NCBI RefSeq assembly: GCF_014698505.1
Contig: NZ_JACJTD010000039.1
Coordinates: forward strand, 1 to 64,000
Direction of reading: 5' to 3'
Source of the DNA: Nostoc foliaceum FACHB-393
GTDB lineage: Bacteria > Cyanobacteriota > Cyanobacteriia > Cyanobacteriales > Nostocaceae
Length of the DNA stretch: 64,000 bases
Shown: positions 28,515 through 37,161 of the stretch, piece by piece
Layout of the letters: each line of letters starts with the position of its first letter
Position numbering within the stretch: the first letter of the stretch is position 1
The notes under the pieces: generated by a model
Told to the model about the DNA's origin: nothing
What the model saw: only the letters and a program-made list of their open reading frames with translations
Database searches by the model: none
Made by a program: the position numbers and the translations under genes

Positions 28515-29393
28515 TTATTCCCCGATCCCTTCTCCCCATTCTTTAATTACAGAAAATAGTGATGAGTAATCATCATCTGCAAATGACATTTTCACGGCTG
28601 TTTGCAAGATTTGCCGCACACCTTTAATACTGCTGAGATCCAAACTCCGAGATTTGGCTTCCGAGATAAATAATTCTGTATCTTTAAGCAAGTGTTTTGT
28701 GGGGAAATTGGGATCAGCATAATTGCCATCTAACATCCGTTGTAGCTTTTTGTCAAAGGTAGGTGCATAAAGTGGACTGTCGCGCAATATTTGCATAAAC
28801 ACATCCACGTCGACACCCTGACGCTGAATAAAAGCTAGACTCAGAGCAAAGCTAGTTGTTAGAGAAGCTATTAGTTGATTTAGTGCCAATTTGAGCGCCG
28901 CAGCAGCTCCCACTGGGCCGATAAGTAAAGGTTCTGTCCCGAAATTTTGGAGTAACTTTAAATGGCGTTGATATTGTTCTGGCTCGGCACCTACCATAAC
29001 ACTCAAGTTGCCAGCTTTTGCTTCGGGGATACTCCCTAATACAGGTGCTTCTAAATACTCACCACCACCAGCAACAACTGCATCTCTAATTTCCTGGCTT
29101 TCTGTGGGAGTAATTGTTCCCATTTGGATAATCGTGCGTCCTTCCAGAGTTTGCCAAGCAGTATCTGAAAGCAACACATTATAAATAGCCGGGGCATTAG
29201 TCAGCATGAGGATTACGCACTCAGCAGCACGAATGGCGTGGCGGGGATGTGTGACAATTTCAGCCCCAGCTGCTTGTAGTGGTGCTAATTTTTCTGGGGT
29301 GCGATTGTAGGCAACTAGCTGTATATCTGCGGCTAATAACCTTTGAGCCATTGGTAGTCCCATCAGTCCAGTTCCCAGAAATGCCACCTTCAT
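28515..29393 (-). CDS. NAD(P)-dependent beta-hydroxyacid dehydrogenase
   Basis: The 292-residue protein has a Rossmann domain starting MKVAFLGTGLMGLPMAQRL (GxGxMG) and an all-helical C-terminal domain. The substrate-binding GxxG-type segment is DAPVLGSIPEAKAG-like (here EAPVLGSIPEAKAG). The likely catalytic Lys lies in AAALKLALNQL. The family includes 3-hydroxyisobutyrate, tartronate semialdehyde and succinic semialdehyde (GLYR) reductases. The true substrate cannot be told from the sequence. The ATG at 29393 aligns with the family start. Confidence 0.88.
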   Translation of the reverse strand: MKVAFLGTGLMGLPMAQRLLAADIQLVAYNRTPEKLAPLQAAGAEIVTHPRHAIRAAECVILMLTNAPAIYNVLLSDTAWQTLEGRTIIQMGTITPTESQEIRDAVVAGGGEYLEAPVLGSIPEAKAGNLSVMVGAEPEQYQRHLKLLQNFGTEPLLIGPVGAAAALKLALNQLIASLTTSFALSLAFIQRQGVDVDVFMQILRDSPLYAPTFDKKLQRMLDGNYADPNFPTKHLLKDTELFISEAKSRSLDLSSIKGVRQILQTAVKMSFADDDYSSLFSVIKEWGEGIGE

Positions 29394-29551
29394 TTTTCAT
29401 GTTCCTTTAATACAGCGTCACCAATAGCGAGTCATCAAGCGTCATAGCCCATCGTGGACATTGCGTTTGCATTGTTTGATTCAAATTTGTTGGGAAGTAG
29501 TGATTTGAGACTTAAGATATAATCCCAAATCCCAGTTTCTCTACTCCCAAT

Positions 29552-29575
29552 AGAGACGCGATTAATCGCGTCTCT
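29552..29575 (-). terminator. Hairpin after the small membrane-peptide ORF
   Basis: Perfect arms AGAGACGCGA and TCGCGTCTCT (10 bp) enclose TTAA, directly downstream of the 31-codon ORF on the minus strand. The GAGACGCGAT core is shared with the larger palindromes at 37005, 42632 and 50031, so it may be a short member of that family acting as a terminator. Confidence 0.5.
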
Positions 29576-29580
29576 GGTAA

Positions 29581-29676
29581 TCAACCACCGGCGGCAAAAG
29601 TCACCATGATTATCACTGAAAGTAAAATACCAGGGGTAAGTAGTGTTGCTAGCATTAACAGGTCATGAGTGGACAT
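29581..29676 (-). CDS. Possible 31-residue single-helix membrane peptide
   Basis: An ATG at 29676 opens a 31-codon frame. It starts MSTHDLLMLATLL, has a hydrophobic stretch LLTPGILLSVIIMVTFA (~12-28) and ends AGG before a stop. The size and single-helix design resemble the small subunits of photosynthetic or NDH complexes, but it matches none I can name (not PetG/L/M/N, PsaM, PsbN). A hairpin follows immediately. It is the only coding-like signal in the 390-bp gap. No strong ribosome site is visible. Confidence 0.45.
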   Translation of the reverse strand: MSTHDLLMLATLLTPGILLSVIIMVTFAAGG

Positions 29677-29785
29677 AATTATTACTTTGGTAGTGTGTTT
29701 AACTTTACAGTAATCACTGTTATGCTAGTCTAAATAAGACTAATACTGCATTCTTAAATAGAGTTTTAACTTTTCAAATTTACGT

Positions 29786-31024
29786 TTACTCTGGCAAAGT
29801 TAATCCTTTCAGTGGTTGAGAAATTTCTGTATTGTTCAGACCTTTGCTCTGAACTAGGACTCCAAAGCCGCCTAACCCTGTGGGATCTAGAAGTTGGTGT
29901 AGTGCGTCCCGCCGCTGTAGTAACTGTGAGAGGGGTTGCTGTTGATAAGAAAGGGCAGCAATATGATCGCCTAACCCCAACGCCATCAAAAATAATCCCT
30001 GCTGGATAAAACCAATATTCTTTAAATTGCACTTCTCACCCCAGCGTTCCAAAGCTGTAAAGTCAACATGGGCAGTGATATCTTGTTGCCCAATATTGAT
30101 ATAAGGGTTGTCATGGAAACGGTGCTGATAATAGCACTGTAGCGTTCCCTGCGATCGCCTGGGATTGTAGTAACGACTGGCGGGGTAGCCATAATCAATT
30201 GTTAACACATAACCGCGCTGCAAGCGGTCTGCTACTATACTCAACCAGTCTAGAGCAGCTAAATTAATTTCACTACGGTAGCTATCTGGATATACACTTT
30301 GGGTTAAATCGATTCCTACTAAATCCAAATGTTCAGCTAGTTGGGGCGTTGAAGGTTCCCCTGTAACTTCCACAAATGCAAAATTTGACCTCTCCCCCAA
30401 CCCCTCCCCTATGAGGGGAGGGGAGAAGGACTCATACTTGCCTTCTTGAGGGGTTAAGTTTTGTGGTGTTGTCACATAAATTTCTCGGAGTTCTCCCGCT
30501 TCTAAAGTGAATTGATGGACGGGGAAAGCATCTACTAACTCATTGGAAAAAAAGCAACCTGCGATCGCATTTGGTGGTATCTCCTCTAAATTGCACCAAC
30601 GCACAGGGAAATCTTGCAAGCGTTGCTGCTGTTCTTGTCTTAATGTTGGCGACTTTTCAACAATGATGTACTCCAGCGCTGCAAAAAAATCTGGGTAGTT
30701 TAGCTGATAATATTTGAGGATATGCAAAGCCAGCAATCCTTGACCTGCTCCCATTTCTACCAAAGAAAATGGTACAGGTTTTCCTAGAATCTCCCACATT
30801 TGCAAAAATTGTTCTGCGAGTAACTCGCCAAAGTCAGAACAGAGGTTGGGAGAAGTAAAAAAATCACTATCTTTAAAGCCTATTTTGACTGCATCGCTGG
30901 AATAGTAGCCGTATTCAGGGTGGTATAATGCCATGTCCATGAATTGGGCAAAAGTAATTCGTTGTTGGGGACTAGTGGTAATATGATTTGCGATCGCTGC
31001 ACACAATGCTGGATTGGAATCCAT
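29786..31024 (-). CDS. MidA/NDUFAF7-family (DUF185) protein arginine methyltransferase-like
   Basis: The 412-residue SAM-dependent methyltransferase has the DUF185 N-terminus (ITFAQFMDMALYHPEYGYYSS) and the substrate/SAM region FFTSPNLCSDFGELLAEQF. It also has VEMGAGQGLLALHIL (SAM motif I, ~91-105) and SNELVDAFPVH. Relatives methylate an arginine of the NDUFS2 subunit during mitochondrial complex I assembly; NdhH is the cyanobacterial counterpart and is encoded elsewhere in the window. Residues ~198-212 (PPLIGEGLGER) are encoded by a dispersed repeat and look inserted. The ATG at 31024 starts the family sequence. Confidence 0.87.
   Translation of the reverse strand: MDSNPALCAAIANHITTSPQQRITFAQFMDMALYHPEYGYYSSDAVKIGFKDSDFFTSPNLCSDFGELLAEQFLQMWEILGKPVPFSLVEMGAGQGLLALHILKYYQLNYPDFFAALEYIIVEKSPTLRQEQQQRLQDFPVRWCNLEEIPPNAIAGCFFSNELVDAFPVHQFTLEAGELREIYVTTPQNLTPQEGKYESFSPPLIGEGLGERSNFAFVEVTGEPSTPQLAEHLDLVGIDLTQSVYPDSYRSEINLAALDWLSIVADRLQRGYVLTIDYGYPASRYYNPRRSQGTLQCYYQHRFHDNPYINIGQQDITAHVDFTALERWGEKCNLKNIGFIQQGLFLMALGLGDHIAALSYQQQPLSQLLQRRDALHQLLDPTGLGGFGVLVQSKGLNNTEISQPLKGLTLPE
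30387..30430. repeat. C-rich palindromic repeat inside the MidA-family gene
   Basis: GACCTCTCCCCCAACCCCTC faces GAGGGGAGGGGAGAAGGA around a short loop. The same repeat family lies at 31667-31751, 40548-40637 and 52150-52200. It is in frame and adds about 14 residues. Confidence 0.75.
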
Positions 31025-31163
31025 AGGAAAGTCAAGAGTTAAGAGTCATGAATTCAATTTAACTTCTAAGTCTTCAACAGACAGTTTAAGCCGTGACTTT
31101 CTCTATATTGACTGAATCACAAGCATGGGAAAGCTATCTTGACTAAATTCATTTGTAAGCATT

Positions 31164-31553
31164 TCAGCCACTTACCAACGACACCAACACACCATTGAGA
31201 TCGCGGACACGAGCAATTGTTTTTCCCCCAGGTTGAGATTTAGGGGCATCTAATGTTTTTGCACCAGCGCCGATCGCTCTCATGTAAGCACTGCCAACAT
31301 CAGGAGTTATAAATGATATCTGGATTAATGTCGGTGGTTGTGTGGCGTCGTTGGGATGGCAGCCACCAGGAAATAACTTTTGTGCTTCGCTACTAGAAGA
31401 GAAAGCTAATGTGGTGTTTCCGGTTTCGATTTCGGCCCACATAGATTGTCCTTTATCCTGGAGAGTGCGACGAACCAGACCAAAGGCTTTTTCGTAAAAC
31501 TCAACTGTTTTAACTACATCGTCTACCCAAATGACCGTGTAACCAAATTTCAT
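31164..31553 (-). CDS. VOC-family (glyoxalase/dioxygenase-fold) protein
   Basis: The 129-residue protein shows the paired beta-alpha-beta-beta-beta layout of vicinal-oxygen-chelate proteins: FGYTVIWVDDVVKTVEFYEKAFGL at the N-terminus and ISFITPDVGSAYMRAIGAGAKTL...VRDLNGVLVSLV at the C-terminus. Possible metal ligands are not the full glyoxalase I set, so it is probably an uncharacterised VOC protein and not GloA. The ATG at 31553 has an AAGGAGAAAG ribosome site. It is monocistronic, downstream of nothing obvious. Confidence 0.85.
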   Translation of the reverse strand: MKFGYTVIWVDDVVKTVEFYEKAFGLVRRTLQDKGQSMWAEIETGNTTLAFSSSSEAQKLFPGGCHPNDATQPPTLIQISFITPDVGSAYMRAIGAGAKTLDAPKSQPGGKTIARVRDLNGVLVSLVSG

Positions 31554-31666
31554 AATTCTTTCTCCTTATCTATAAAAAATTGAGGGTTTCAAACCCACGG
31601 AGGCGGGTAAAGCCTTGTGTAGAAGCGGTTTCTAACCGCCCTTTTAACTACTACTTATTGTTAAAA

Positions 31667-31751
31667 CCCCTCTCCAAACCTCTCCCCGAAAGGTCGATAG
31701 GCTTTGATTATTGCTCCCCTTCCCTTGTAGGGAAGGGGTTGGGGGTTAGGT
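31667..31751. repeat. C-rich/G-rich dispersed repeat
   Basis: Begins CCCCTCTCCAAACCTCTCCC, then CTCCCCTTCCCTTGTAGGG, then GGTTGGGGGTTAGGTC. It is closely related to the copy in the helicase gene (40548-40637) and to 52150-52200. Confidence 0.8.
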
Positions 31752-31784
31752 CTGAAAGAAAGTTGCACACGGCGTGAATTACAA

Positions 31785-31860
31785 ATTACGTTAGCGCAGC
31801 GTTAGCGAGTCTTGCCTACGGCACGCTGCGCTAACGAGCGTCATTACGAATTACGAATTA
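31785..31860. repeat. ATTACGTTAGCGCAGCG palindromic repeat
   Basis: GTTAGCGCAGCG and CGCTGCGCTAAC form a perfect 12-bp stem. The unit is flanked by AATTAC(G/A)AATTAC sequence. A related unit is at 61225-61310 next to sucrose synthase. Confidence 0.75.
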
Positions 31861-31862
31861 TT

Positions 31863-32399
31863 TTAACTCTCCAGAATATTACTATCTGTTGCTAGAGTTT
31901 GTGCGCCTATTTGCATCATTTGTATATCTGATGGCGACCAATCATGAGGCCCTTGACAGTGATGTGCTACTAGCAATCCCCATAATCCTTTAGGAGTAAC
32001 AATTGGTGCAACCAAGTTGGCGCGAACCTGCATATTGCGGAGAAAATCTCGGTGACAAGGCTGGATTGGCTCTAATTCAATATCAGCGATCGCCTTTACC
32101 CGTCCTGCTAAGTATAAAGCAGCATACTCGTTGTTAAAACAATCATCTGGGCCAGTGGAACCAAGTATTGAGAATTCTTGAGAACTCAAAGATTCAAAAG
32201 TCACCTGTCCTTCCCACTGCCCGTAAAAATAATACAACACCACCCGATCAACCTGAAGCGATTCTCTGAGTTGATTGGTTGTTTGCCGGACTAACTCATC
32301 GCGCTGAATTGATTTAACAAGGCGGTCGAGCAATTTTTGCAAACCCTGTTCACGGCGATCGCGGCTATGGTTAAATTCGGAGTGAGGATGAATTTGCAC
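31863..32399 (-). CDS. Stand-alone GAF protein with DXCF-type cyanobacteriochrome cysteines
   Basis: The 178-residue protein is essentially one GAF domain (residues ~20-170). It carries a DXCF-like motif DDCF at 85-88 (Cys87). The canonical bilin-binding Cys-His is at 115-116, followed by FLRNMQVRANLVAPI and LWGLLVAHHC. The 28-residue spacing between the two cysteines equals that of the two-cysteine DXCF photoreceptors such as TePixJ. A bilin-binding blue/green-type photosensor is inferred. There is no kinase, GGDEF or methyl-accepting output domain, so signalling would need a partner. The ATG at 32399 is the start. A non-binding GAF domain remains possible. Confidence 0.72.
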   Translation of the reverse strand: MQIHPHSEFNHSRDRREQGLQKLLDRLVKSIQRDELVRQTTNQLRESLQVDRVVLYYFYGQWEGQVTFESLSSQEFSILGSTGPDDCFNNEYAALYLAGRVKAIADIELEPIQPCHRDFLRNMQVRANLVAPIVTPKGLWGLLVAHHCQGPHDWSPSDIQMMQIGAQTLATDSNILES

Positions 32400-32720
32400 G
32401 GTTCTAATATTACGACTAGGTAAATGCTGCCGGATTTATATAGTAATTTATTAGACTTTATGTAAATACATTGTTTTATTTATAGCAGCAATTCCATTTT
32501 AACGAAACATAATACTATTCAACCTCTACGGGGAATTTTAAATAAATTATTAAGAAACTACAATTTTTAATTCGCACCAAAGATAATTCAAAATTATAAA
32601 TTTAGTATTAAGAATTTTGGAAATTTACAAATAATATGTTTTGTCTTTCCCTAGCTTGAGGCAATAAATATACTTAAAACTCTAATGTAACAATTTAGTT
32701 TGTATTTCTCGTTACAGATA
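32400..32720. other. AT-rich gene-free region upstream of the GAF gene
   Basis: About 320 bp, strongly AT-rich, with no reading frame, RNA gene or strong hairpin seen. It presumably contains the GAF-gene promoter. Confidence 0.5.
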
Positions 32721-32961
32721 TTAGAGGATGTTTGAAAAATCCTCTTAACGGTAGCAAAAGGTTTTAGATCCCCCTAAATCCCCCGATAAATTGGGGGACT
32801 TTGAGAGCTTTTTGCCCCCCTTTTTAAGGGGGGTTGGGGGGATCAAAAGCCTGTGACGCAACTCTAGAGGACTTGTGTATACACCGTAGCCTTTTGAAGG
32901 AGAGTTAAGGGCGATCAATAAGTGCAAAGATACAGAAAATTACTTTTCAAACAACCTCTTA
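32721..32961. mobile_element. MITE-A copy 2 (235 bp), abutting the methyltransferase stop codon
   Basis: The left end is GAGGATGTTTGAAAAA (32724-32739) and the right end CTTTTCAAACAACCTC (32943-32958), flanked by TTA at 32721-32723 and 32959-32961. The interior shares the C/G-rich stem core of copy 1. It also contains a segment (~32871-32889, ending TATACACCGTAGC) matching the end of the element at 52212-52375, so it looks chimeric. The right TTA reads TAA on the minus strand and is the methyltransferase stop codon. Confidence 0.82.
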
Positions 32962-35900
32962 GTCATACTGATAGTATTCTTTGTTTCCATACTCTGTATG
33001 AGAACAAGAGACTAATTCTGATTCTCCAAACATTGGGGCAAAGTTACGATAAGCTGACAATGCTGCTTCTTTAACAGCTGCATTCACAATCGGAAAGGTA
33101 GTGAGGATGTAGCTAAATTCATCTTCGGTTAAGCCGTAAAGATGTGCTACCATTCCATCGAGTTCTGCGCGGAGATTGGCGCATTCTGTTTCGTCGGTAA
33201 CGCCTTGTTGATGGGAACCTAAACCGACTTCTTGCGCGAGTTCGTCAAATTCTGGTGTGGTGCAGATGAGTTTGGCGGCGCGTTGTACAATATCGTTGAA
33301 GTTGCGATCGTTTTTTGTTAAACGTGGAACGGGTAGTTGATAGACATAGAACATATTGAGAGTGGTAGTTACTTTTTGACGTAAAAGCCAATCCAATATA
33401 AAAGCATTACAGACTGCACAAAGAAAAATCATTTCACTATTAGAAATGCCAGATTTATTTAAATCTATAGTTGTACTGTTATTATCACAAAACACTTGAC
33501 GGGGAGCAATTGTAGTAATTAAAGTTCTTGAATCTGTGTTACGTGCAATACGACGATGTACCCAACGATAACGCTGATAATCAATAATTTCATTATTGTC
33601 TTTTTTATTCCCAAGTAATATTGATCTACCAACTGATTCTTTAATCCAGTATGGTGGTGGTTCTTCCGTAAGATTAAACTGATGAAACATTTTCCCTACA
33701 AAAAGTGGTAATGTCTCTCCTGTTTTTTGTAGTTGAAAAAAGTTATTATCATTACCTCTATCAAATTCACGAGTAAGTACGAAGTTCCACTTACCATCAA
33801 TCTTTTCACCTAGCAAGGGAAACTTACTCATTTTCTCAGCTATGCGGATATCTACCTCATTCTTAAACTCCATCACAGATAGCGAATCAGGCGATAACTT
33901 ACGTATCATATCTACGTTAATCTGCAAGCTATCTTCACTAGGAAACCTTTGAAGCTCCTGCACATCCAAACGCATAAATGCAGAAGGGAATTCCGTTGTT
34001 ATACTCCCTTTGACAAAAGTAAGGACAACAAACTTAAAACGACTATCAACTTCTTCAAAAATTGTCTTACGATTCTCAAGACAGAATAAACCAGTAACTT
34101 TAGTTTGACTAAACAACATCTCGCGCAATTGCTTAGTCCCCAAATCCGTGTAAATTCCACTAGGAATTACAATTCCGCACTCACCGCCTGAACGCAAAAG
34201 ATTAAAACACTGTTCTGTAAATAGCTTATAAAGATTAATATCCGTACCTGCTTTTTTACCATTCACTATAGAAATCTGATTTTTATACTGTTCAGATGAA
34301 CGATAATAAGCGCTGACATAAGGATATTGACTTTGATATTCTAACCAAGCACTTGCAATTATTGGATTTTGTAATAGCTTATTCTGCTCTTTCTCAAAAT
34401 CCTTAATATCCATCTTGTTCTTCGTCACCAGTTCATTATGCTGTGCAAAAAACTCTTTCGCCTGTGGCTTAAATATTTCCCAAGGTGGATTAGTGATAAT
34501 TGCATCAAAACCACCGCGTTCTAAAACCTCGTTAAAATGATAACCCCAGTGAAACGGCTTCAAAGCTGCAATATCCTCAACCTTCAAAACCCGCTTCTGT
34601 GATTTTCCAGTTAACTGAACCTCTTCATACTTGATACCCAAACGCTTACTAAACTCATCCAACAGCAAAAGATTTAACTTTTCCTGCGATTCTTTGTTGA
34701 GTTGTTCAATACTTCTGCGTAGATGTCTGTAGCAAGTATCTTTAGGTGTATCAGTGTGAGGTAAGTTTTGGGGTAAAAAAACATATTCTTTGTAAATTTT
34801 AATCGACTTATTCTTCTCTTCTAATATTTTTTTGTAACTATCGGCTGCTAAAGACTGTAAAAGATTACCTTGTAGTGAATTTCCGACTGTATCAAAGGCT
34901 GTTTCATCAACTTTAATTAATCCAATCAGCGAATTACCTGCCATAATATTAAAATCAATATTCGGCAAAGGCTCTAACTCTTCCACATCATTAGCAGAAG
35001 AAACCAACGCTAAGAAAAGACGCAATTTAGCGATTTCTGTTGCTTCCTCCATGATGTCTATACCATAGAGGTTATCTCTAATAATGCGCTTTCTGATAAA
35101 ATACTCTATGGAAATATGCTCAGTTTTTTCATTTTTTAACCAGTCTTTTAATTTCTGATCTCCCTGTAATTCAATTGTCCCAATAAGAGCAGTATATATA
35201 AAAATTAGCGTCTTCATCGCCGCCACAAGAAAAGCACCAGAACCGCAAGCTGGGTCAAGGATTGATAAATTAGGAAGAATCTTTTCTATTAGTAGATGAG
35301 AAACATTTGTATCCAGTTTGATAAGAAGTTCGTTAATATCCTCAAATGGCTTATACTGATCAGACAGCGCATCATTTACACGGTCTACAATTAACTTGTG
35401 GATAGTTCTATCGCAGAGATATTCTGTAATCTGCGGTCTAGTATAATACGCCCCAAAAGCTTTTTGGTTAATATATTTCTCAAAAATATAACCCAAGACG
35501 TCAGGATTTATCTCATTGTCTTTTCCTTCCGGCGTATCATCTAAATTCCAAGAATAACGCCCAAATAAATCTAAAACTTGCTCAAAGGCCTCATCAACAA
35601 TAGAAATCTGATATTTCTCTTCAATATGATGTTTGAGAAATAGTCCACCATTCAGGTATTTAACCTTTCCTACCAATTCTTGAACAGATAAATCGCGTTC
35701 AAACTCAGGTTTTGCAAAGCTTTCAAAAAACAAAGCTTTGAGAAATTCACCATAAAAATGATCTTCACCTTTTTGTTTGCTCTGCTCAAGCTTATTTTGT
35801 AGATAATTTAAATCTTTGTTATCAATAAAACCCTTACGCTGGAGAAAATAAACAAACATCAGGCGATTGAGAATTACCGATGTATACCAACGTCTATCTA

Positions 35901-36471
35901 TCTCATTATCAATTCCTTTCACAAACAGCAAAAATTTCTGGTGTTGCTCTTGAAATTCCTTGTAAAACTTCTTAGTTACTGGCTCAACATCAAAACCGCG
36001 TTGTAGCTTATAAGCAATTTCGACAACAGTCGGTTCTCCATGTTCTAATTCAGTAATATCAATGACTAAAGAACCAAGCTTGCTTAAAAATAAGTCTCCT
36101 GGTTGACCTTTCACATATAAATGGTCACGAACAGAGGTTTTACTTCCTTCTCTTTTCACCCAATACCAAAGACTACGTGTGCGTTCTGCGGTAATAAAAA
36201 TTAGGAGATTTTCAGCTATCAGCTTATTAATTTCTTTGTAAATCTCATCTCTAACCTTAGCCTCTGGTATTTTTCCATCTGCTGCGGTGACTTCAAAGAT
36301 TGCAACACCCGAAAGTTCAGCAATCTTCTGGTATTGATATTTCTTGTTGTCAATTTTTAAACTTACAGGTTTTTGTCTTGAGGGTTGCGACCAACCTAAT
36401 TCCTCAATAAACAAATCACTAAATTGGAAGTTATAGAGTAAATCGCGTGTTCGTTGAAAATTAAGCGACAT
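32959..36471 (-). CDS. Eco57I-type adenine DNA methyltransferase (type IIG / PglX-like)
   Basis: About 1170 residues. An N-terminal helper region (ELGWSQPS at ~22-30, RSLWYWVKREG at ~100-110) leads into an N6-adenine methyltransferase. SAM motif I LDPACGSGAFL is at ~405-415 and catalytic NPPW at ~661-664. The C-terminal half resembles TaqI/Eco57I target-recognition regions. No PD-(D/E)XK nuclease motif was found, so cleavage would have to come from a partner. The start at 36471 (MSLNFQRT) fits the family better than the ATG at 36519. The stop codon coincides with a MITE target duplication. A PLD/SNF2 helicase gene is 2.6 kb upstream in the same direction. Confidence 0.83.
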   Translation of the reverse strand: MSLNFQRTRDLLYNFQFSDLFIEELGWSQPSRQKPVSLKIDNKKYQYQKIAELSGVAIFEVTAADGKIPEAKVRDEIYKEINKLIAENLLIFITAERTRSLWYWVKREGSKTSVRDHLYVKGQPGDLFLSKLGSLVIDITELEHGEPTVVEIAYKLQRGFDVEPVTKKFYKEFQEQHQKFLLFVKGIDNEIDRRWYTSVILNRLMFVYFLQRKGFIDNKDLNYLQNKLEQSKQKGEDHFYGEFLKALFFESFAKPEFERDLSVQELVGKVKYLNGGLFLKHHIEEKYQISIVDEAFEQVLDLFGRYSWNLDDTPEGKDNEINPDVLGYIFEKYINQKAFGAYYTRPQITEYLCDRTIHKLIVDRVNDALSDQYKPFEDINELLIKLDTNVSHLLIEKILPNLSILDPACGSGAFLVAAMKTLIFIYTALIGTIELQGDQKLKDWLKNEKTEHISIEYFIRKRIIRDNLYGIDIMEEATEIAKLRLFLALVSSANDVEELEPLPNIDFNIMAGNSLIGLIKVDETAFDTVGNSLQGNLLQSLAADSYKKILEEKNKSIKIYKEYVFLPQNLPHTDTPKDTCYRHLRRSIEQLNKESQEKLNLLLLDEFSKRLGIKYEEVQLTGKSQKRVLKVEDIAALKPFHWGYHFNEVLERGGFDAIITNPPWEIFKPQAKEFFAQHNELVTKNKMDIKDFEKEQNKLLQNPIIASAWLEYQSQYPYVSAYYRSSEQYKNQISIVNGKKAGTDINLYKLFTEQCFNLLRSGGECGIVIPSGIYTDLGTKQLREMLFSQTKVTGLFCLENRKTIFEEVDSRFKFVVLTFVKGSITTEFPSAFMRLDVQELQRFPSEDSLQINVDMIRKLSPDSLSVMEFKNEVDIRIAEKMSKFPLLGEKIDGKWNFVLTREFDRGNDNNFFQLQKTGETLPLFVGKMFHQFNLTEEPPPYWIKESVGRSILLGNKKDNNEIIDYQRYRWVHRRIARNTDSRTLITTIAPRQVFCDNNSTTIDLNKSGISNSEMIFLCAVCNAFILDWLLRQKVTTTLNMFYVYQLPVPRLTKNDRNFNDIVQRAAKLICTTPEFDELAQEVGLGSHQQGVTDETECANLRAELDGMVAHLYGLTEDEFSYILTTFPIVNAAVKEAALSAYRNFAPMFGESELVSCSHTEYGNKEYYQYD

Positions 36472-36748
36472 AATTTCCCATGCTTTAAGAATAAAAAAAG
36501 AGCATAGTAAATTTGCCACTCAGAAAATAAATCTGTGGCTCTAAAAACTAAGTCCGCGTTGGCGGACTTTAAGAAACCCTATTTATAGGAGTTAAATTTT
36601 AACCATGCTTTTGATACTTTATAAATCCTTTATGCTTGGTTAAGCTTCAGAGATACTACGGAAAGTTATTGAGTTATCTAAAAGCCGACTTATTTATATG
36701 CAAGTGAGCTTTTTAATCGTCAAGTATATTTGCTGATTACTTTACCAA

Positions 36749-36985
36749 AATGCTTAATTACTTTCTTAAAATACCTAATTGCTTTCTCAAAATACTTAAA
36801 TGCTTTCTCAAAATGCCTAATTGCTTACTCAAAAAGCTTAAATGCTTTCTCATTTCGGTAGATTTAGCAAGCAAAAAGAGATATTGCTTACTCAAAATGC
36901 TTAAATGCTTTCTCATTTCGGTAGATTTAGCAAGCAAAAGGAGATATTGCTTACTCAAAATGCTTAAATGCTTTCTCATTTCGGT
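36749..36985. repeat. 21-bp / 63-bp tandem repeat array (minisatellite)
   Basis: Five degenerate 21-bp units of the type AAAATRCYTAAWTGCTTTCTC are followed by two-plus copies of a 63-bp unit (three times 21). The shared AATGCTTTCTCATTTCGG starts at 36841, 36904 and 36967. The 63-bp copies are almost identical, suggesting recent slippage. Translated either way it gives Leu/Lys-rich heptads, but there is no sign it is a gene. The rest of the 36520-37161 gap is AT-rich with one palindrome (37005). Confidence 0.85.
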
Positions 36986-37004
36986 GTTTTCCGCAATATA
37001 ACAA

Positions 37005-37069
37005 AGACGCGATAAATCGCCGTCTCTACAAAGGGCTAACTATTGTAGAGACGGCGATTCATCGCGTCT
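37005..37069. repeat. Palindrome family P (copy 1)
   Basis: AGACGCGATAAATCGCCGTC followed by TCTACA faces TGTAGAGACGGCGATTC and its end. The two 26-bp arms differ at one position and flank 13 nt. Copies 2 and 3 are at 42632-42698 and 50031-50095. Confidence 0.9.
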
Positions 37070-37161
37070 CTTGCCATTTGGTATAAGCGTAGGTTGAGAA
37101 GTAAAAGTAATTCGCAGCTACGTCCATAGAGGTTGACTTTGGAGTTCACAAATGATTTAAG

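Noticed and set aside
31580-31777. 65-residue frame upstream of the VOC gene
   Set aside because: Most of it is encoded by the C/G-rich dispersed repeat at 31667-31751; no family features.
32745-32927. 60-residue frame in the 32.8-kb gap
   Set aside because: It lies entirely inside MITE-A copy 2 and is rich in repeat-encoded residues.
36758-36979. Leu/Lys-rich frames on both strands of the 36.75-kb array, or a CRISPR array
   Set aside because: The frames arise from 21-bp tandem units divisible by three. The repeats are directly adjacent without unique spacers, so this is a minisatellite and not a CRISPR.
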